This document shows, piece after piece, positions 40,647 to 54,371 of a stretch of 64,000 nucleotides of DNA. Position 1 is the stretch's first letter; every line of letters starts with the position of its first letter. The position numbers were made by a program, and so were the translations under genes. Origin of the DNA: Gambelia wislizenii (taxonomy: Eukaryota; Chordata; Lepidosauria; Squamata; Crotaphytidae); contig JAUMIR010000003.1 in NCBI GenBank assembly GCA_030847615.1, positions 288,480,265-288,544,264 on the forward strand, written 5' to 3'. The notes under the pieces are model-generated. The model searched no databases, had not been told where the DNA came from, and saw only the letters and a program-made list of their open reading frames with translations.

Positions 40647-40746
40647 GTCATGACACATCTACGTGTGACGTATGAACGCATGAACCAGTCTCTTTCCCTC
40701 CTTTACAATGTGCCAGCAGTTGCTGAGGAGATTCAGGATGAAGTTG
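40647..40746 (+). CDS. APP: APP exon 13: end of the E2 domain
   Basis: The exon is 100 bp, after CTATAG (40641-40646) and before GTAAGT (40747). It starts in phase 0 and ends in phase 1. It encodes [20 protein letters not shown], then [13 protein letters not shown], and leaves one base of the next Asp codon. [11 protein letters not shown] is a strongly conserved block; NQS fits the N-glycosylation sequon. One difference from human is RVTYERM (Ile to Thr). The acceptor pyrimidine tract is short and interrupted by A bases. Confidence 0.96.
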
Positions 40747-41669
40747 GTAAGTTGCTTGAAAAGGCTACTGTCCTGACAGATCATTTTAAACTGCAGAAGA
40801 ACAGGAAGGGATGTGTTTAAAACCTAGTTGGTTTTTTGGTATAAAGGCAGTGGTGATAAATGAGACCGGAAAGTAGATTTCTTACTAGAATGGTTAGAAG
40901 TAGCTGTGGGAGGGACAGAGAATTAATACAACATACTTGGTTAATGACACAATACCAGGAAAGATTGCCTGGAGAATCTATGTGTAAAGAGAGAAAATTG
41001 TCTTCTGTCTTAAGTGCTGGCAATCCTAAATGATGGTGTTTTGAGTGGGTGGCTTTACTATACCATAAAACAGGACCCAGGCCTTGATATTTCAAACATT
41101 AGAAAGTTGTAAGTGCTTGCTGTGTGAAGCAGATTTTTCATTTCAGGATATGCAGCTGAATGTCCAAAGGCATCTTCTTCCCTCAGGGTAGTTAGAAGTT
41201 CTAAAGACTTGGCGATAGGAAGGACAATGGTATTTAATAAATTCCTAGCACATAACAAAAACCCTATGCATATTTCAGTACTTGTGATGGTGAAAGAGTT
41301 ATGAACATCTGCCTTGCATCGGGTTGCTGTGTTCTTCTACATCAGCAGATGTTTAGTTTTACTTCATTACCCAGCTCTTCATATAATTGGGTGCTGCTTT
41401 TTTGCTATCCAAACTGAAACTTATTACTGAAATTTGTACACTTTGCTGCTGCTTCTCTCTCTAGATGTCTTGATCAACAGAGCATTCTGCTCTCTTTTTT
41501 TGGTAGTCAGATGGGTATTTGACCTGTACACTTGGAAAGAAATCAGGACATAATTTTTTAAAAGTGTTTTTGAGAGTGAAAGCAATCTACCCAAAAGACT
41601 TAAATTCAGCAGCCTGGATATATAGATGTTGCTGTTGCTTACTTGCCTTGTTTTGTCCATGTTGTATAG

Positions 41670-41864
41670 CTCAGTGCTACTCAAACTGGTGGTCCCTGGA
41701 CTGGTGCTGATCCCAGAACAAGCGGCTGCCAATCTGGCAAGTTTCCAGGAAAGAAAGAAACAATTGTACCCAGTGGGTACAAATCGAGTGGCAGTCACTG
41801 GCACATTGGAAAAAAGTAACTGCCAGTACCCCCACATCAGATAGCCTGAGAATTACTGGTTTAG
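41670..41864. mobile_element. Short inverted-repeat DNA element, hAT-like
   Basis: The ends 'cagtgctactcaaactggtgg' and 'gcctgagaattactggtttag' are degraded inverted repeats. The style matches common vertebrate hAT MITEs that read 'agtggttctcaaactgtggt'. Confidence 0.5.
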
Positions 41865-43636
41865 ATTTTCAGGAAGGAGTACTCAGTGGGGTTAAATTAC
41901 TTACTGAGGTACAGAAGGAAAAGCTGCCACTAAGTTAAAATTGTGAAATAGGCAAAGAATTCGTGGGAAAGACACTACATAAACAGCTCATGTGTATTTT
42001 CAAATACAAAAATGATTCATTTCAGTTACATCCCAAATATCCTTATCACATCTTGTGGTTGTGTACTGTTGTGATGTATTTCTTTCTTAAGTCTAGAAAT
42101 TGGGAGTTATTTGAATTGGAAGAATTATTCTTCGTTCAAGAATCTGAATCAACCTAAAATGGACTATGATAGTATTATTAGCAATAGGGACTTGTTAACT
42201 CCCGATTGCTAATGGGACTATAAATAATTAAGTATCAGGGTTTCTCAGAGAAACCCAGCTGAGTTGAGAGAGCACATTGGGGCCATCAATATCTGGCTCC
42301 CACAGGACCTCTTTATTATAGGACAAAAATCAAGCTGTACCGGCTAGGGTAGTGTATTGAAGCCAGAGGTGAATGGCAGAAATGGCTTGGCAAAATGGGA
42401 AAGATGTAGTCTAGGAGCTGCACAGAGACTTCCAGGTATCATTCAAAGACTGGGGATGCACAGTTTGAAAACTGTTTGTCTTCCGGGGTGGGGGGGGGAG
42501 AAAAATTACATTGCAACATATGTTAAGTTAATTTAGGAATGTAGACAGCAGGAAAGTTTACCACCTCCTACTCCTCTCCTGGAGCTGTCTGCCTAACCTG
42601 AGAAGCTTCTCAGCAGAAAAATGCTCGCCTGAAAAATGAGGCATAGGTGTCTGCTGCAAGTGAGGAAGATGACCCTAAATTGGGCTTTACTCCTAAAATA
42701 GATTAACTTAAAGGGATTTTTTTTAGAAGAAATATTTCCCAGCTCCTCCTCTTATCTACCTATGACCCATTCCACACTATTCAGTGGAAACCCAGATCCT
42801 CAAGAGTAGCTTGTTGGCAGGCACAGGTGGCTGAATGGGGTGGATGGGACAGAAAACCTCTTCTGTAAAGTTACTTAAAGTGACTTGCCCTAGGATCTAC
42901 ACCATTAATATTTTCTGGATGACTGTGTTTTGTTTAAAAAATCACCTTTAAGACGAGTTCTTTACTTTTACAGAATGATTTTATTTTATTTAACGTATTC
43001 TGACATCTAAAGAAGACTGGAATGTTGATAAGCTTCAGAATTCTGCTATGCCCAATCTGTGTTCCCTGAGATGATTAATGACTCTGCCCTTTGGAATTTG
43101 CCTAAACTTATTCAAAAAAGATTTCCGCTACAGATGCAGTGTCTGTGCAGGCGTTTTATTAAAAAAAAGAAAGAGAAAGAAAAGAAAAACCATCAAAAAT
43201 TCTGTAAGGTGCAAGAATCCTATCATCTTTCTTTAAAATCACTTTCTGTTCCTGTTCTATAAGAGCAATTCATTTAGAAATTCTGAATCAATGAAAAGGG
43301 CAGAGTAATATCTCAGCACTCATCTGTTACCACAAAAACATTCATCTAGAAAGGTTTTCCACTTTTCGTGGAGTTGGGCAGTTTAGCTTGAATAATGAGA
43401 GACTGAAGAAACTAGAGAGATTCATTCAGTAAAAACCTTCAGGGAACCGAAGATAAGCATGACAGGCTGTGGTCCCAGGAAAGACTAGATTTGGGAGGTG
43501 GGGCAGTGACCCTGGAGCCATTTCTGAAATAGAAACCTGAGTAATTGCAAGTTTCCAAGCATAGTATGTCTACTAGCTGAGGTGGGTTTTTTTTTCTTCC
43601 TAATTTTGTACAAATCTAAAAACAGAGGCACATTAG

Positions 43637-43932
43637 ACCATAGCCCCACTCAGACATTCTTAAAGTGTGTTGAAAAAATGACAAAAGGAAGGAGAGCACA
43701 TTAGCCCACCACTTTCTACTATATTTGTGCAGACATAACATTCTAAAGAGGAGAGATTCTGCCCATGATTTGGAATTTGTTAGGGTTCCAGATCTCCTGG
43801 AGAGCTCTTGTGGTTCAGAATAGGAGACTCTCTGCATAGAGGGTGACCATAATGACAACAGAGGGGACAGGTAGCATGTTGTCCTCTTCACACATTTAGT
43901 CAGCATGCTTTAAGAACACCTGAATAGGGCTG
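43637..43932. mobile_element. Inverted-repeat MITE, unclassified
   Basis: The left end 'agccccactcagacattcttaaagtgtg' matches the inverse of the right end, 'catgctttaagaacacctgaatagggct'. No coding capacity is convincing inside. Confidence 0.55.
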
Positions 43933-44021
43933 CTAGTTTCAGGTATGGATGCTCGGGTACACATTTATACTCATCACACGAGAATGATCTCACCACACAA
44001 GGGCTCTTAGAATTCTGAATA

Positions 44022-44286
44022 CAATAGGATGCCCGTATCTGCTGATTAATTATCCACTGATTCAGTTATCCACAGGACACAAAACAACATATTTACCATA
44101 GAGTCTTCCTAGAAAATGCCTAGAGAAACTTCCTGTCTAGATGTTTTCTAGGTCCTTCAAGGCAACTCTGTGGTATTTTAAACCGAAAGTCACGTTATTT
44201 TCAATGGTGTTCTCTTGTTATCCGTGATTTTCAGTATCCACAGGGGTGCCTGGGACCAATCCTCTGTGGATACGGGGATCCTACTG
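44022..44286. mobile_element. Pogo/Tigger-like MITE, TA-flanked
   Basis: The left end 'caataggatgcccgtatctgctg' and the right end 'tctgtggatacggggatcctactg' are inverted repeats between TA dinucleotides. Its inner segment ('ctagaaaatgcctagagaaa..') is shared with the copy ending near 48890. Confidence 0.75.
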
Positions 44287-46064
44287 TATTAGTTACTGGT
44301 GTTTTAATTTCTTCTGAAAGAAAAATACTGGTTATCAACAATAGACTATTTGAGACAACCAGAATCACTATGCGATTTCTTTTGCCTCTCTTGCTTTTCC
44401 TGCTTGTTAGGCAAGGAAATTGTCAACAGGCAAGAAATTCTCACTTTGTGGGACTGCTCTCATGTGATGGATGTAATATGTAGTTTGGTATTTCATGTTG
44501 GTAAAAGTTGTAGGTCTGTCCACAGTGGAAGAAGTGAGATTTAATTGCAGGGTCATCTCCACCTCTCCACATACACACACACCAAATCCCTAAATTTCTG
44601 AAAGCAGGTTTAACTGAACATTGATCACTATGGCATGCAACAGTGAACAGGGTATAAAGAGGTCATTACGTTTCAATTTCCCTGCCTCTCTATACCTTCT
44701 TCATTGCTACATATCATCCCATTATTTGCCGCCAACTACCAGTTTTTAAACGCTGAGTAGTAGTCTTATTTTCAGCATGCCCAGTACACATGTAGACTGT
44801 TATCCAGTCCTATTAAAGATTGTCTGCTGGATTGCCAGAAGGGCAGATGATATGGCATGTTTTATGGACAGGCAGTGATCAGTGGGGTTATGTTTGAATT
44901 TCCTCTGCCTAGCTGAATTCAAGAGAGCTTGGGTTCATGCAACCAGACTGACCAGTAAGAGTAATATCAGGGAAGGAGCACAGACCTCCTCACTAGAAAC
45001 TCGTTGTCTAATCTGGTTTAAAAACAAAAGCTACCATGCATTAGTAATAGACTGTTTCCAAGTAAGATGGTAAATCTACTCTAGGTTTTAATGTGGACTA
45101 CGTAAAGCGCTGAACTTGTATCCCCAAAATTGATTCAGCACCTTGGATAGTTCCTTTAAAGTTTGAACTAAAATCTGGAGTGCATTCTCTACTCTGATAG
45201 CATGGAAGCCACTGGCTAATCATATGGGGAAAAGTCCAATTGAATCTTACCTCTGGGTAGACACATGCTAATTTAGAAGGTTTTCCTCTTGAAATTGGGA
45301 AGCTAAAGCCACTTTGGTAACTAACATTCTAAGGAAGCATTTAAATAGGCCGGTATTACACAATTGACAGGCTTATTTTAAAATAGGATTGCTATAAGCA
45401 TATGGAGCAGAGACAGTAGTCCTCATGCCCTCACTGCACTTAGTTATGCTCATTTCACTTTGCCACCAAATGGCTTAAAAACAACACATTCCTTTGGCGA
45501 GTTGGTGTTCTTGTCAAGGAAACATATTCTTTGGCTTCCTCCTGCTTCCTTTTCCTGCTTAGCTACCTACATAATGAAATATCACAGCAATGTCTTGGCT
45601 GGCATGCATGGTAGCTTCAATCCCAATTTAGAAAATGAGGGGAGTGCTGACGTTGACACTAAATGAATACATGCGTCTGGAACTGACTACCCTGAGGTCA
45701 CTGGATGCCAGTAAGAAATTGGATCTTTCCATGTGTTTCTTGCAGCAACAGAGCTGAATAATGCAGAGACAAGTGAGTTGCCCAGGGGGGTATTGTTGGT
45801 GCTGGTAATAATCATGGCACATGGAGGCAACACATGCTCTGGTTCATGTCAGGTCACACTTATGGCTAACAGTCCACACAGCTCACTAATATCATTCAGT
45901 GATAGATCCTTACCCTGTGGACATACTGTCTCTGCTCTGCTTTGGCAGCAGGAATAAGGAAAATAGAAATGTGTAGAACTAGAGAGGAGGATTGTAGTTT
46001 GCAGAGACCTGATCTATGCTGTTCATATAAGATACATTTGAAGCAAAAGTTTAATAAAGAAGTA

Positions 46065-46770
46065 CAGTCCCTCCACATTCGTGGGGGTTAGGGGCTCAAG
46101 CGAATGTGAAAAAACCACAAATAAAATACACCTATCCCCCCGCCCGCCTGCAACCCCCACCCCTTCAAAAGTGGTGAGGGGGCTTTTGAAGCCTCGTAGC
46201 CACTTCTCAGCTGCCACACCTGCCCTTCCAAAGCTGCTCTCCAAGCAGAGCCAAGCCCCCAGAGAGCAGGGAGATCGAGTCTAAATCGCTCCCTCCTTTG
46301 CTTTCTTGGGGCTTTGGCTCTCCAGTTCAAACAGAGGCAAGTCCCAGGAGAGTGGGGAGGGGGGTGCTTTAGACCCAATCTCCCCTCTCTCCCTGGGCTT
46401 GGCTTTGTCTGGAGTGGAGAGCCAAAGCCCCCAGAGAGCAGGGAGATCGGGTCTAAAGCACCCACCTCCCTGCTCTCTCGGGGCTTTGGCTCTCCAGTTC
46501 AAATGGAGGCAAGCCCCAAGAGGGGGGGCGCTTTAGACCCGATGTCCCCCCTCTCCCTGGGCTTGGCTCTATCTGAAATGGAGAGCCAAAGCCCCCAGAA
46601 AGTAGGGAGATCGGGTCTAAAGCACCCACCTCCCTGCTCTCTCGGGGCTTTGGCTCTCCAGTTCAAACGGAGGCAAGCCCTTGAGGTGGCTGGAGTTCCC
46701 TCCCGGGGAGGGGGAGGAGATGGAGGAGAAACCGTGAATAGTCAAAGCCGCGCATGTGGAGGGACAACTG
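46065..46770. mobile_element. Pogo/Tigger-like MITE with inverted minisatellite core
   Basis: The termini 'cagtccctccacattcgtggg' and 'gcatgtggagggacaactg' are flanked by TA. The 706-bp element contains several alternating direct and inverted copies of 'agagccaaagcccccagagagcagggagatcgggtctaaa' (written here with gaps in mind; not a single exact string over its full length in all copies). Long frames on both strands across it come from this repetition, not from genes. Confidence 0.8.
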
Positions 46771-46991
46771 TATAAAGAACACAAAGCACTGGCCCACAAT
46801 GATGTGGATTGTTCTAGAGTTGTGTTTACATTTACTGCAGTTGTTTCTAGGTTTTATTTTCTGTGTTTCTCTTAAATGTTTTGGTAGGCCTAGCTGTTTT
46901 GTCCTTTGAAATAAGTTTTAAACCAGTCCTGTATTTTCTCTATTGCAATAATTTACCAATGCAACTTCCATTAACAATTGTTATAGTATAG

Positions 46992-47276
<285 letters not shown>

Positions 47277-47589
47277 TGACTGAAAGTTGTTTGAATGGAG
47301 GTGATGTGCCATCATAGCAGATTTATTATGAGAAAGGCTTGACCTCTGTGACTCAGGCAGGACGTTGTTCATTCTGAGTGGTGAAAGGTCTGCCAGAATA
47401 GCTTACCATTCTTTAACTTGACTAGACTACAGACATTGAGATGCATAGTAAATCTTAGTTGAAATTCATGTACTGCTTTGAACAGGGAAGCAGTCAAAAT
47501 ATATATGAAATGTCTGACCCCACTAAAATATTAATGTGGCAGACTTGTCAGAATTGGGTGCAACTTGAAATAATAAACACCTAATTAGA

Positions 47590-47679
47590 AGGGGTGCTTT
47601 GAGCTGTTAATTATCAAGTTACTGCTGCTGTGGAAGGGGTGCTTTGAGCTGTTAATTATCAAATTACTGCTGCTGTGGA
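47590..47679. repeat. 45-bp tandem duplication (two units)
   Basis: The unit 'aggggtgctttgagctgtta' plus 'attatcaagttactgctgctgtgga' occurs twice in direct succession, with one mismatch (caagtt against caaatt). It is recent, judging by identity. Confidence 0.95.
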
Positions 47680-48352
47680 GACTCTGCAAAAGTGAAATTT
47701 AGGGAAATATGTCTCATCAAATTAGGATATTTCCAGGCAGCTTATTTCAGAATTGCTCTTGTTAAAACTTCTTAGATAATTGAGCTGTATATTTCCTAAA
47801 AGGGAATTATTTGAATAATCATATGGTACTAATAATACCATATTAGAATTATGTCGTGAAGAGAAAATATTATAAATATTACTAAAATAACTACTTGGAA
47901 GTCAGAATTGCGGACTTCATTGAACATGCAATATGTGCAGTTTCCTCCATTTAATTGATATACTTGATAAATTGATAAGATTCTGTTCATCTGTCATTTT
48001 GCTGTAAAGCAAGACTTATTTCAGTTCCAGCCATATTTATTTCAATTTCAATCCCAAACTTAATAAGGTATAACATTTCAAAATTCCCAACACAATTTCT
48101 GGTATTGCTAATAATACTGGTATAAATTAAATATACAAGCCATATTTATTAGAGTTTACGAAAACCAATGGTTGTGGTGGTGGTTTTTAGTTTTCTATCA
48201 GAAGGAGCTTTCCAAAGTCAAATGGTAAAATCATCAAAAAGAGAATTTGTGCAAGATTAGTGTGCGAAAAAATATTAATGACACTTCTCTTTTATCCCCA
48301 AAGGCAACATATATCAGAACGTATGGCTTCTTTTTATTTAATTGGTTCTTTG

Positions 48353-48553
48353 TAGAAGTGGTTTTGAGTGTTGGACTAGAACTCCGGGAGACGAGGGTTC
48401 AAATCCTCATTCAGCTGTGGAAATCCACTGGGCAAGTCCCACTCTTTCAGCCTTAGTGGAAGTTAGTGAAAGACCTCTGCTGAATAAATCTTACCAAGGA
48501 AGTCCTAGGATCATATCACCATAAGAGCCAAATTGAAGGTAGATAACAAGAAG
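48353..48553 (+). mobile_element. tRNA-headed Sauria-type SINE, degraded
   Basis: It has 'agtggttttgagtgttggactagaactccgggag' and 'gggttcaaatcc' (B-box), then 'aaatccactgggcaagtccca'. The tail is 'gccaaattgaaggtagataacaag'. Confidence 0.8.
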
Positions 48554-48639
48554 TATTGATCATTTTAGAGTGAATAATGGCTTTAAAGGTTCACCACTAC
48601 CTTACTGTGCCACTTTAAAAGCTTATTTTTTAAAAAAGT

Positions 48640-48891
48640 ATTCTCTCTAGACATTTTCTAGATCTTCTAGCTCAATTCTATGGTCAACTTTTGCTGGAAG
48701 TTGACCATAGAGTCCCACTGGAGAACCTCCAGATACCTAGAGAGAACCCCTCTCTAGGCATTTGGATGTCTTCCACAGCAATTCTGTGGTATGCTTCTGC
48801 CAGAAATACAGGGTTTGCTACTATCCGCAATTTTTGCTATCCATTTAAGCCTGGGAACATATCCCCCGCAGCCACAGGGGCTGTACTGTAT
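48640..48891. mobile_element. Pogo/Tigger-like MITE, left end unclear
   Basis: The right end is 'ccgcagccacaggggctgtactgta'. The interior repeats 'ctctctaga.attttctaga' and 'tcaattctatggtca' and relates to the inner part of 44022-44286. The left terminus is not defined. Confidence 0.5.
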
Positions 48892-51800
48892 ATCGAGATT
48901 ATTATGACACTACAATTTATAAACCCCTTTGCCACTAACAAATGACAGAGAAATATGCTGCCATAGAAAGTAAGCTTTGCTATATAGGAGCATCTTCTAT
49001 GGAGTAGGAAGAGGGAAAGGTGGTTTTCATAAATCACACCCTTTCTGCAGTTGCAGCTCCTGTGCTATGTACCACAATTTTTCATAGGGTCCCCCAATCA
49101 TTTGGAAAAGGTGTTGGATGGAAGGGACAAAAATCTACAACAATTGTAGGGGGGGATCAGTAAATATCATAAAAGCCACTGCTAAATCAAAGAGATCTTC
49201 ATCAGAGGAGCTACAGAAAATGATCAGCTGGTGATTCTCCTGTACAAAAACCAGTGTAATTGATAGAAAATTGTGATGAACAGCTATGTGATGAACAGCT
49301 CCCATTCTTTTCAGTGTGGGTTGTACTAGCTTTATAAATGTCAACATTTTTTATCTAACACATCTTACGTTTGGGGCTAAAATTACACACTTGTGTTTGA
49401 TATTACAAATGTGTGACTTCACATTGCCTTTTTTTTTTGGATACAGATAAAACAAGAATATATTGGTCTTTTAAAATAATGTTTAAGTTAAGTTGTATGA
49501 ATTCATAGTTTATGAGATTAGTATAGGTCTTTTCTTCCCCCCGGTCCCTGATAATTGGTCCTATTTTCTTTTTTATGTGTTTGCTGTGAATTGATTGGTG
49601 CTCAATTTAGAGATTGCCTCCTTTCATGTTCAGGAGAAAAAAATAGGTAGTTGTTTGGGGGTTTTGTTTTTGTTTTTGTCTTTTACATTAGTGTGGTTTT
49701 ACTTTCTAAGTAAATAAGCATCATAAATGTAAGACATGAACCTACTTCAACCATGACTACCAGCTACAAGTCATGATGGCTTATATGTTATCTCTATTCA
49801 CAGTATGCCACTCAGTACCAGTTGCTGAGGAGCATAAGTTGGAAGGGGCTAGTGCATTCATATCCTGCTTGTGGACTTCACTGCTTGCCACTTTGGAATG
49901 GATGAACATTTGGCTTGATCACACCTGACTCCCTCCCATCCCCTTAAAATATTTGGAGTGGTTGCTAAAATGTGTACTGTTGAACTGTCTAACATAGGCT
50001 TCCAGCAAAAGATAACTTGAAATGTTAGGTTTTAAAATTAATTGGCTAAGATTTATAATTGGAAACTGGAAAAATTAAGTCAGTACCATAGACGCTAACA
50101 AATTAAATTGTTTAATTAGTTAGGTTAATAATTAACTTGTAGTTTAAAATGTGAGGCTTCGTCCAGACTGTAAGGTTTACAGAGAATGGCACGGCAGTTG
50201 TTATTCTTGACCTAAGGGGAGCAGATTTTGTTATTGGCTCTTTCAAAAGGCATCTTTCTGTTTTTTCAATGTCACTTTACTCCAACCTAGAATATTTCCC
50301 CACATGGACTTTAAAGCCCATAGTGTAATTGTTTACTGAAAATGGTGGGGGTCCAATACTATCAGACTGAGAGAAGTTATGTCCCAAAACATAAGATTTC
50401 ATCTTGCAGCCTCTTCAGTGCAGTTGATCAACCATCTCTCTTTTCTTCCCACTCCCACCAATATGTACATTTCACTCACCCTTCAAATGCCTTGGGTTTT
50501 TTTAAGCTTAATAAAGAGTGATTTATGTCAGTCAGATGATACTGATCTGCCACAACTTCAGCAATAAGTGAATACATATAAAGATTAGTAAATTAATCAG
50601 GGCTTGAAAATTCTTAATCTGAAATAGTTTGAGAGCTTCTGAGCATATGCAGAATATGTTTGTACACAACTAAACAACTATATCCTTTCTGTGTCTTTTT
50701 TCCTGGTCAAAAACTGTGATTTGAAAAATGTGCAGAGTGTATATTCTGTATATAAGAGCTAGTGATCACAAATTCATCTGTTTCATCTTCAGTTTTAATG
50801 CTAAAATACTTCACAAGCCCATTCTTCTCTGCACCCATCTTACCTTAATTATATAACTAATTAAAAGGGGATGGTAAAAGGGAGGAGGAGGAGACATATG
50901 TAAAAAGCAGAATATGAAGACAATAGGAATAGGAAGAGAGGCAGAGAGAAGAAAAAGGGAAGAGAGAAAGAAGTGGGGGATGTATTTGAGGAAAACCTTT
51001 CATTTAACTTTCCAAGTACCGAGTGCTATGTAAGCGAGATTACACAGGGATTCATTGAAGCTCACCCTAAATGATATTATATAAAATCGTATATTATAAT
51101 ATAACATAATTCACAACAGAAACTGATCAGGAATGTAATGAATATAGGGACATAAGTTACTGAAGAGAGTCACAAACGCACCACTCACACACATACGCCC
51201 TAGAAATATTGCAAACACTATGCTTCCATGCAAGTCCACGGGAAAACCATTTCCTTTCAGGCATAAGAGTTGAGACATTGCGATGAAAGAGGAACCTGGC
51301 TGCTTGATGGACTTCCTAAGCAATCAATCACCCATTTCATTCATAGATTTACCTTTTTCTTCCTTTTCATTTTTCTCTCCCAAACTCAGCTTTTCTGCTA
51401 TGACTAGGATTCCAGAAGGCGCTCTCTCTTCCCTGTCTGCTGACTTCCCAAAGAAATCACACAGATTAGTCTGTCTAACAACAGAGCCATGTGATACATT
51501 TCCTTTAGTTGTAGTATTTCTTCTGCTGAAACAGCAGGCCTTCATGTGTGCTTGAATGTGACAGGAGAGGCCCCCACCCTAACAAATTCTAACAAACTAA
51601 TTCACTAAAATACATTTTTAACTTCAGTGTTAATTGGAGAATCTAGTGTGTTGATAATTTAATGAGTTAATTAGCATGTTAATTTCAAGCTCTCATTTTA
51701 AAAAAAAAGCAACATTGATTTCTTGCATCTCTCTGGAGTGTACATTCTGGCAAAGTGTTTGACATGGTGTAATGTATGAAATGGCCCTCAGTAGAAACTG

Positions 51801-51961
51801 AAAATTCTTTGTGCATTTCTAACTTATGCATATGGTTTTATTGAAAGCTGTAGCTTCTGCTCTAGAATGCAGATTGGTTGCAACCACTTTGGGTATTTAT
51901 TTCAGTCTTATCCTACTGTGGATGTTTTGCATGGATTGAATGAGTGTGTGTGTAATAGACT

Positions 51962-52226
51962 AGCCCAGGGATGGGCAAGATATATCCCACAGGCTGCCTA
52001 AGCCCCCACCCCCGGACCCTTTTTGCTTCCTACAACCCCTCTGAAATGGAGGTACAATTAGCCATTTGGGGCCATTTTTAGGGCAGTATATTTTCAATAT
52101 GGGAACCTTTAAAAAGAATTGATCATTTTTGTCTCTAGAAGCCTGAGAGGCACACAGGTTTGCTATGGAAAACAAAGTCCTGCAAGGGATACCCCAACTT
52201 TTGGAAGTTGCTCACTCCTTGGCTAA
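51962..52226. mobile_element. hAT-like MITE ('agggatgggcaa' family)
   Basis: The left end 'agcccagggatgggcaagatata' is mirrored by 'agttgctcactccttggctaac'. Similar elements lie at 60535-60895 and start at 58818. Confidence 0.5.
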
Positions 52227-54270
52227 CCAGTTGGTAAACCTACTACAGCAAGTACAAATTACTGGTGTACATGCTGTGAGTTGAAAAAGAAACCAGAAAA
52301 CGCTGTCATATGCTTTTTTGCAGTGTTTCATTGCCAGTCTTTTGGAGAATCTTCTTACATTGCCTGATGTAAAAAAAAAAATTATTTATTTTTTTATTTA
52401 TTTATTTTTTTGCTGCCAATACCTCATTGGCTAACAGGAGTTGTAGGCCAAAAACTTATGCAAGGCACGGTTGTTGGCTAATCGGTTGCTCACCTTTGAT
52501 CTAGGCTATGCAACTAGTTTGCCTAGAATGCAAATAAATAAATATTACCTGTTACTTTCTGGAGTAAGTACAGAATGGAAAGTTGGAAATGCTGAATATT
52601 TTTAGAGTTTATGGAAGGGTATTTCAAATTCTCAGCCAGAATACTCCAGTGCCTCACCAAACTACCAGCCCCAGGAGTTCATAGGATGCAGACTTGCTAG
52701 GTAAAGTGGAATCATTAGCGCTGTATCTAAGTAGTGTAAAAGGTCACTGGTGCTTCATTCTTCTTTATTGAAGCTTGTTTCAGGGGAGTAGAAAGGAATA
52801 CATTTGCACCACCTTATCCATGTACCCATTGAGCCACCAACCTGAATGTATCTCTGAAAGCAAAGAGACAGACTGGACTGTGAAAAGGTCTTAGTGCTAG
52901 CTGTACATTAAAAATGCCCAGTTGTCTGTCTATCCTAGAATTTTTTTTTTCACTCCCTGGAATCCACATCTTGAGTTGCCTGTCTGATATTACAACTGGG
53001 TGCTTCATTATCATTTTTAACTCAGTATGTCCAAAACTGAACTTCTCATCATCAATTCAAAGTTGTCTTTTCATTAACTTTTCCCATTGATAGTATCATC
53101 CTATTGAACAGCCACAAAATCTTGACTCAGTTTTATTCCACTCTCGCTTTTTACCCACCACCACCATAGTTATCCCATCAGCAAATCACATTGCTTCCCC
53201 TTTTTGCAGCATGATAAAGAGATGGCCCTTACTGGTGAACAGCTAAGTTTGCCTTTTGGAATTTTTTGGGGGGTGGGTGGGTATTTTCAATCCGTGGATA
53301 AAGAATCTGTGGATACTGTATCCCTTTACTGTCTTCCTATCCAGTCCTGTATGTAATACAATTACTTGTCTTTATCTCTCCACCCTCCCATAAGCTTCAC
53401 TTATCTGTCCCCACCACCACTCTATTTTCCAAGGCTCTCCTGTTCCTTGGAATGGCTCAGCCCTTTATCCCTTGCCATTTCTTACGTTTGGAACTGCCTC
53501 TCAGACCATCTATGCAATACCATTCTTATATGTATGTAACTGAAATAATGCATACTAGCTGGACCCAGCATACCATGCGCCATTAAAAAAAAAAAACTCC
53601 CCCCAAAACACCCAGTAGACCTCACAACAAACCTCTAAGGTAGGCCGATGAATTTAAATTCTTCCTCCTCCTCCTCCTCAGCATTCCACACTTTTCCTGG
53701 AATTGCTGAGGGTGACTCAATCAGCACACTGGGAAAGGCAACATACCCAAGAGAATTATGTAAATAGATATTCTTTCCCTTTTTATTTAGTCTTTGTTTC
53801 TCTTCCCCTCCTCATTTGTCTCCCCATGTTGAACTATAGATTATGAACCTTCTGAGCAAAGACCTGCCCTCTTGTATTATGTGAACCTCTGTGCATGTTG
53901 ACAATACCTAATTAATTAATTATGACCTCGAGCTTAAATCTCACCAGTATCTGTTTCAAAAGATGGATTGCACAAAAGCTTAATAGATTCGAGTAGCCTT
54001 CCTGAACCTTGCATCGTCTTGGACAACAGTCAGCCTCAGCCAGCAATGATAGCTATTGTAGTCCAAAAGAGGGCACCAGGTAGGAGAAGATTAAGTTCAA
54101 GACTAGCATGCTAGCAGAATGTGGAGTGGGCTTAATAGGGTTTCCTTTTCTTAGAAAGTAGTTCTGTTCCGGTTCTTATAGGTCTCATAGCTGAGTCCTC
54201 AGAACATGTTATCTAATCCCAACGAATCAGACCGACAAAGTTTTAGTTCAAGATGAATGAGAATCATTCA

Positions 54271-54371
54271 GCCCTCCAGATGTTGTTCAGCTTCAAGTCC
54301 CACTAGCCCTAGTCCACATAACCAGGAGTGAAGAATTCTTGGAGTTAAATTTTGGTAACATCTGGAGAGCC
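54271..54371. mobile_element. Short palindromic MITE ('ccctccagatgtt' family)
   Basis: The ends 'gccctccagatgttgtt' and 'ggtaacatctggagagc' form an inverted repeat over 101 bp. It is the most compact copy of this family in the window. Confidence 0.7.

Noticed and set aside
46088..46799. Frames of 60-153 codons on both strands
   Set aside because: They are by-products of direct and inverted repeats inside the MITE at 46065-46770.
53560..53780. Possible Helitron or similar end ('tagctggacccagcatacc')
   Set aside because: The motif resembles common reptile repeats ('tagctgtacccggc'), but no hairpin, CTRR end or partner end could be placed.
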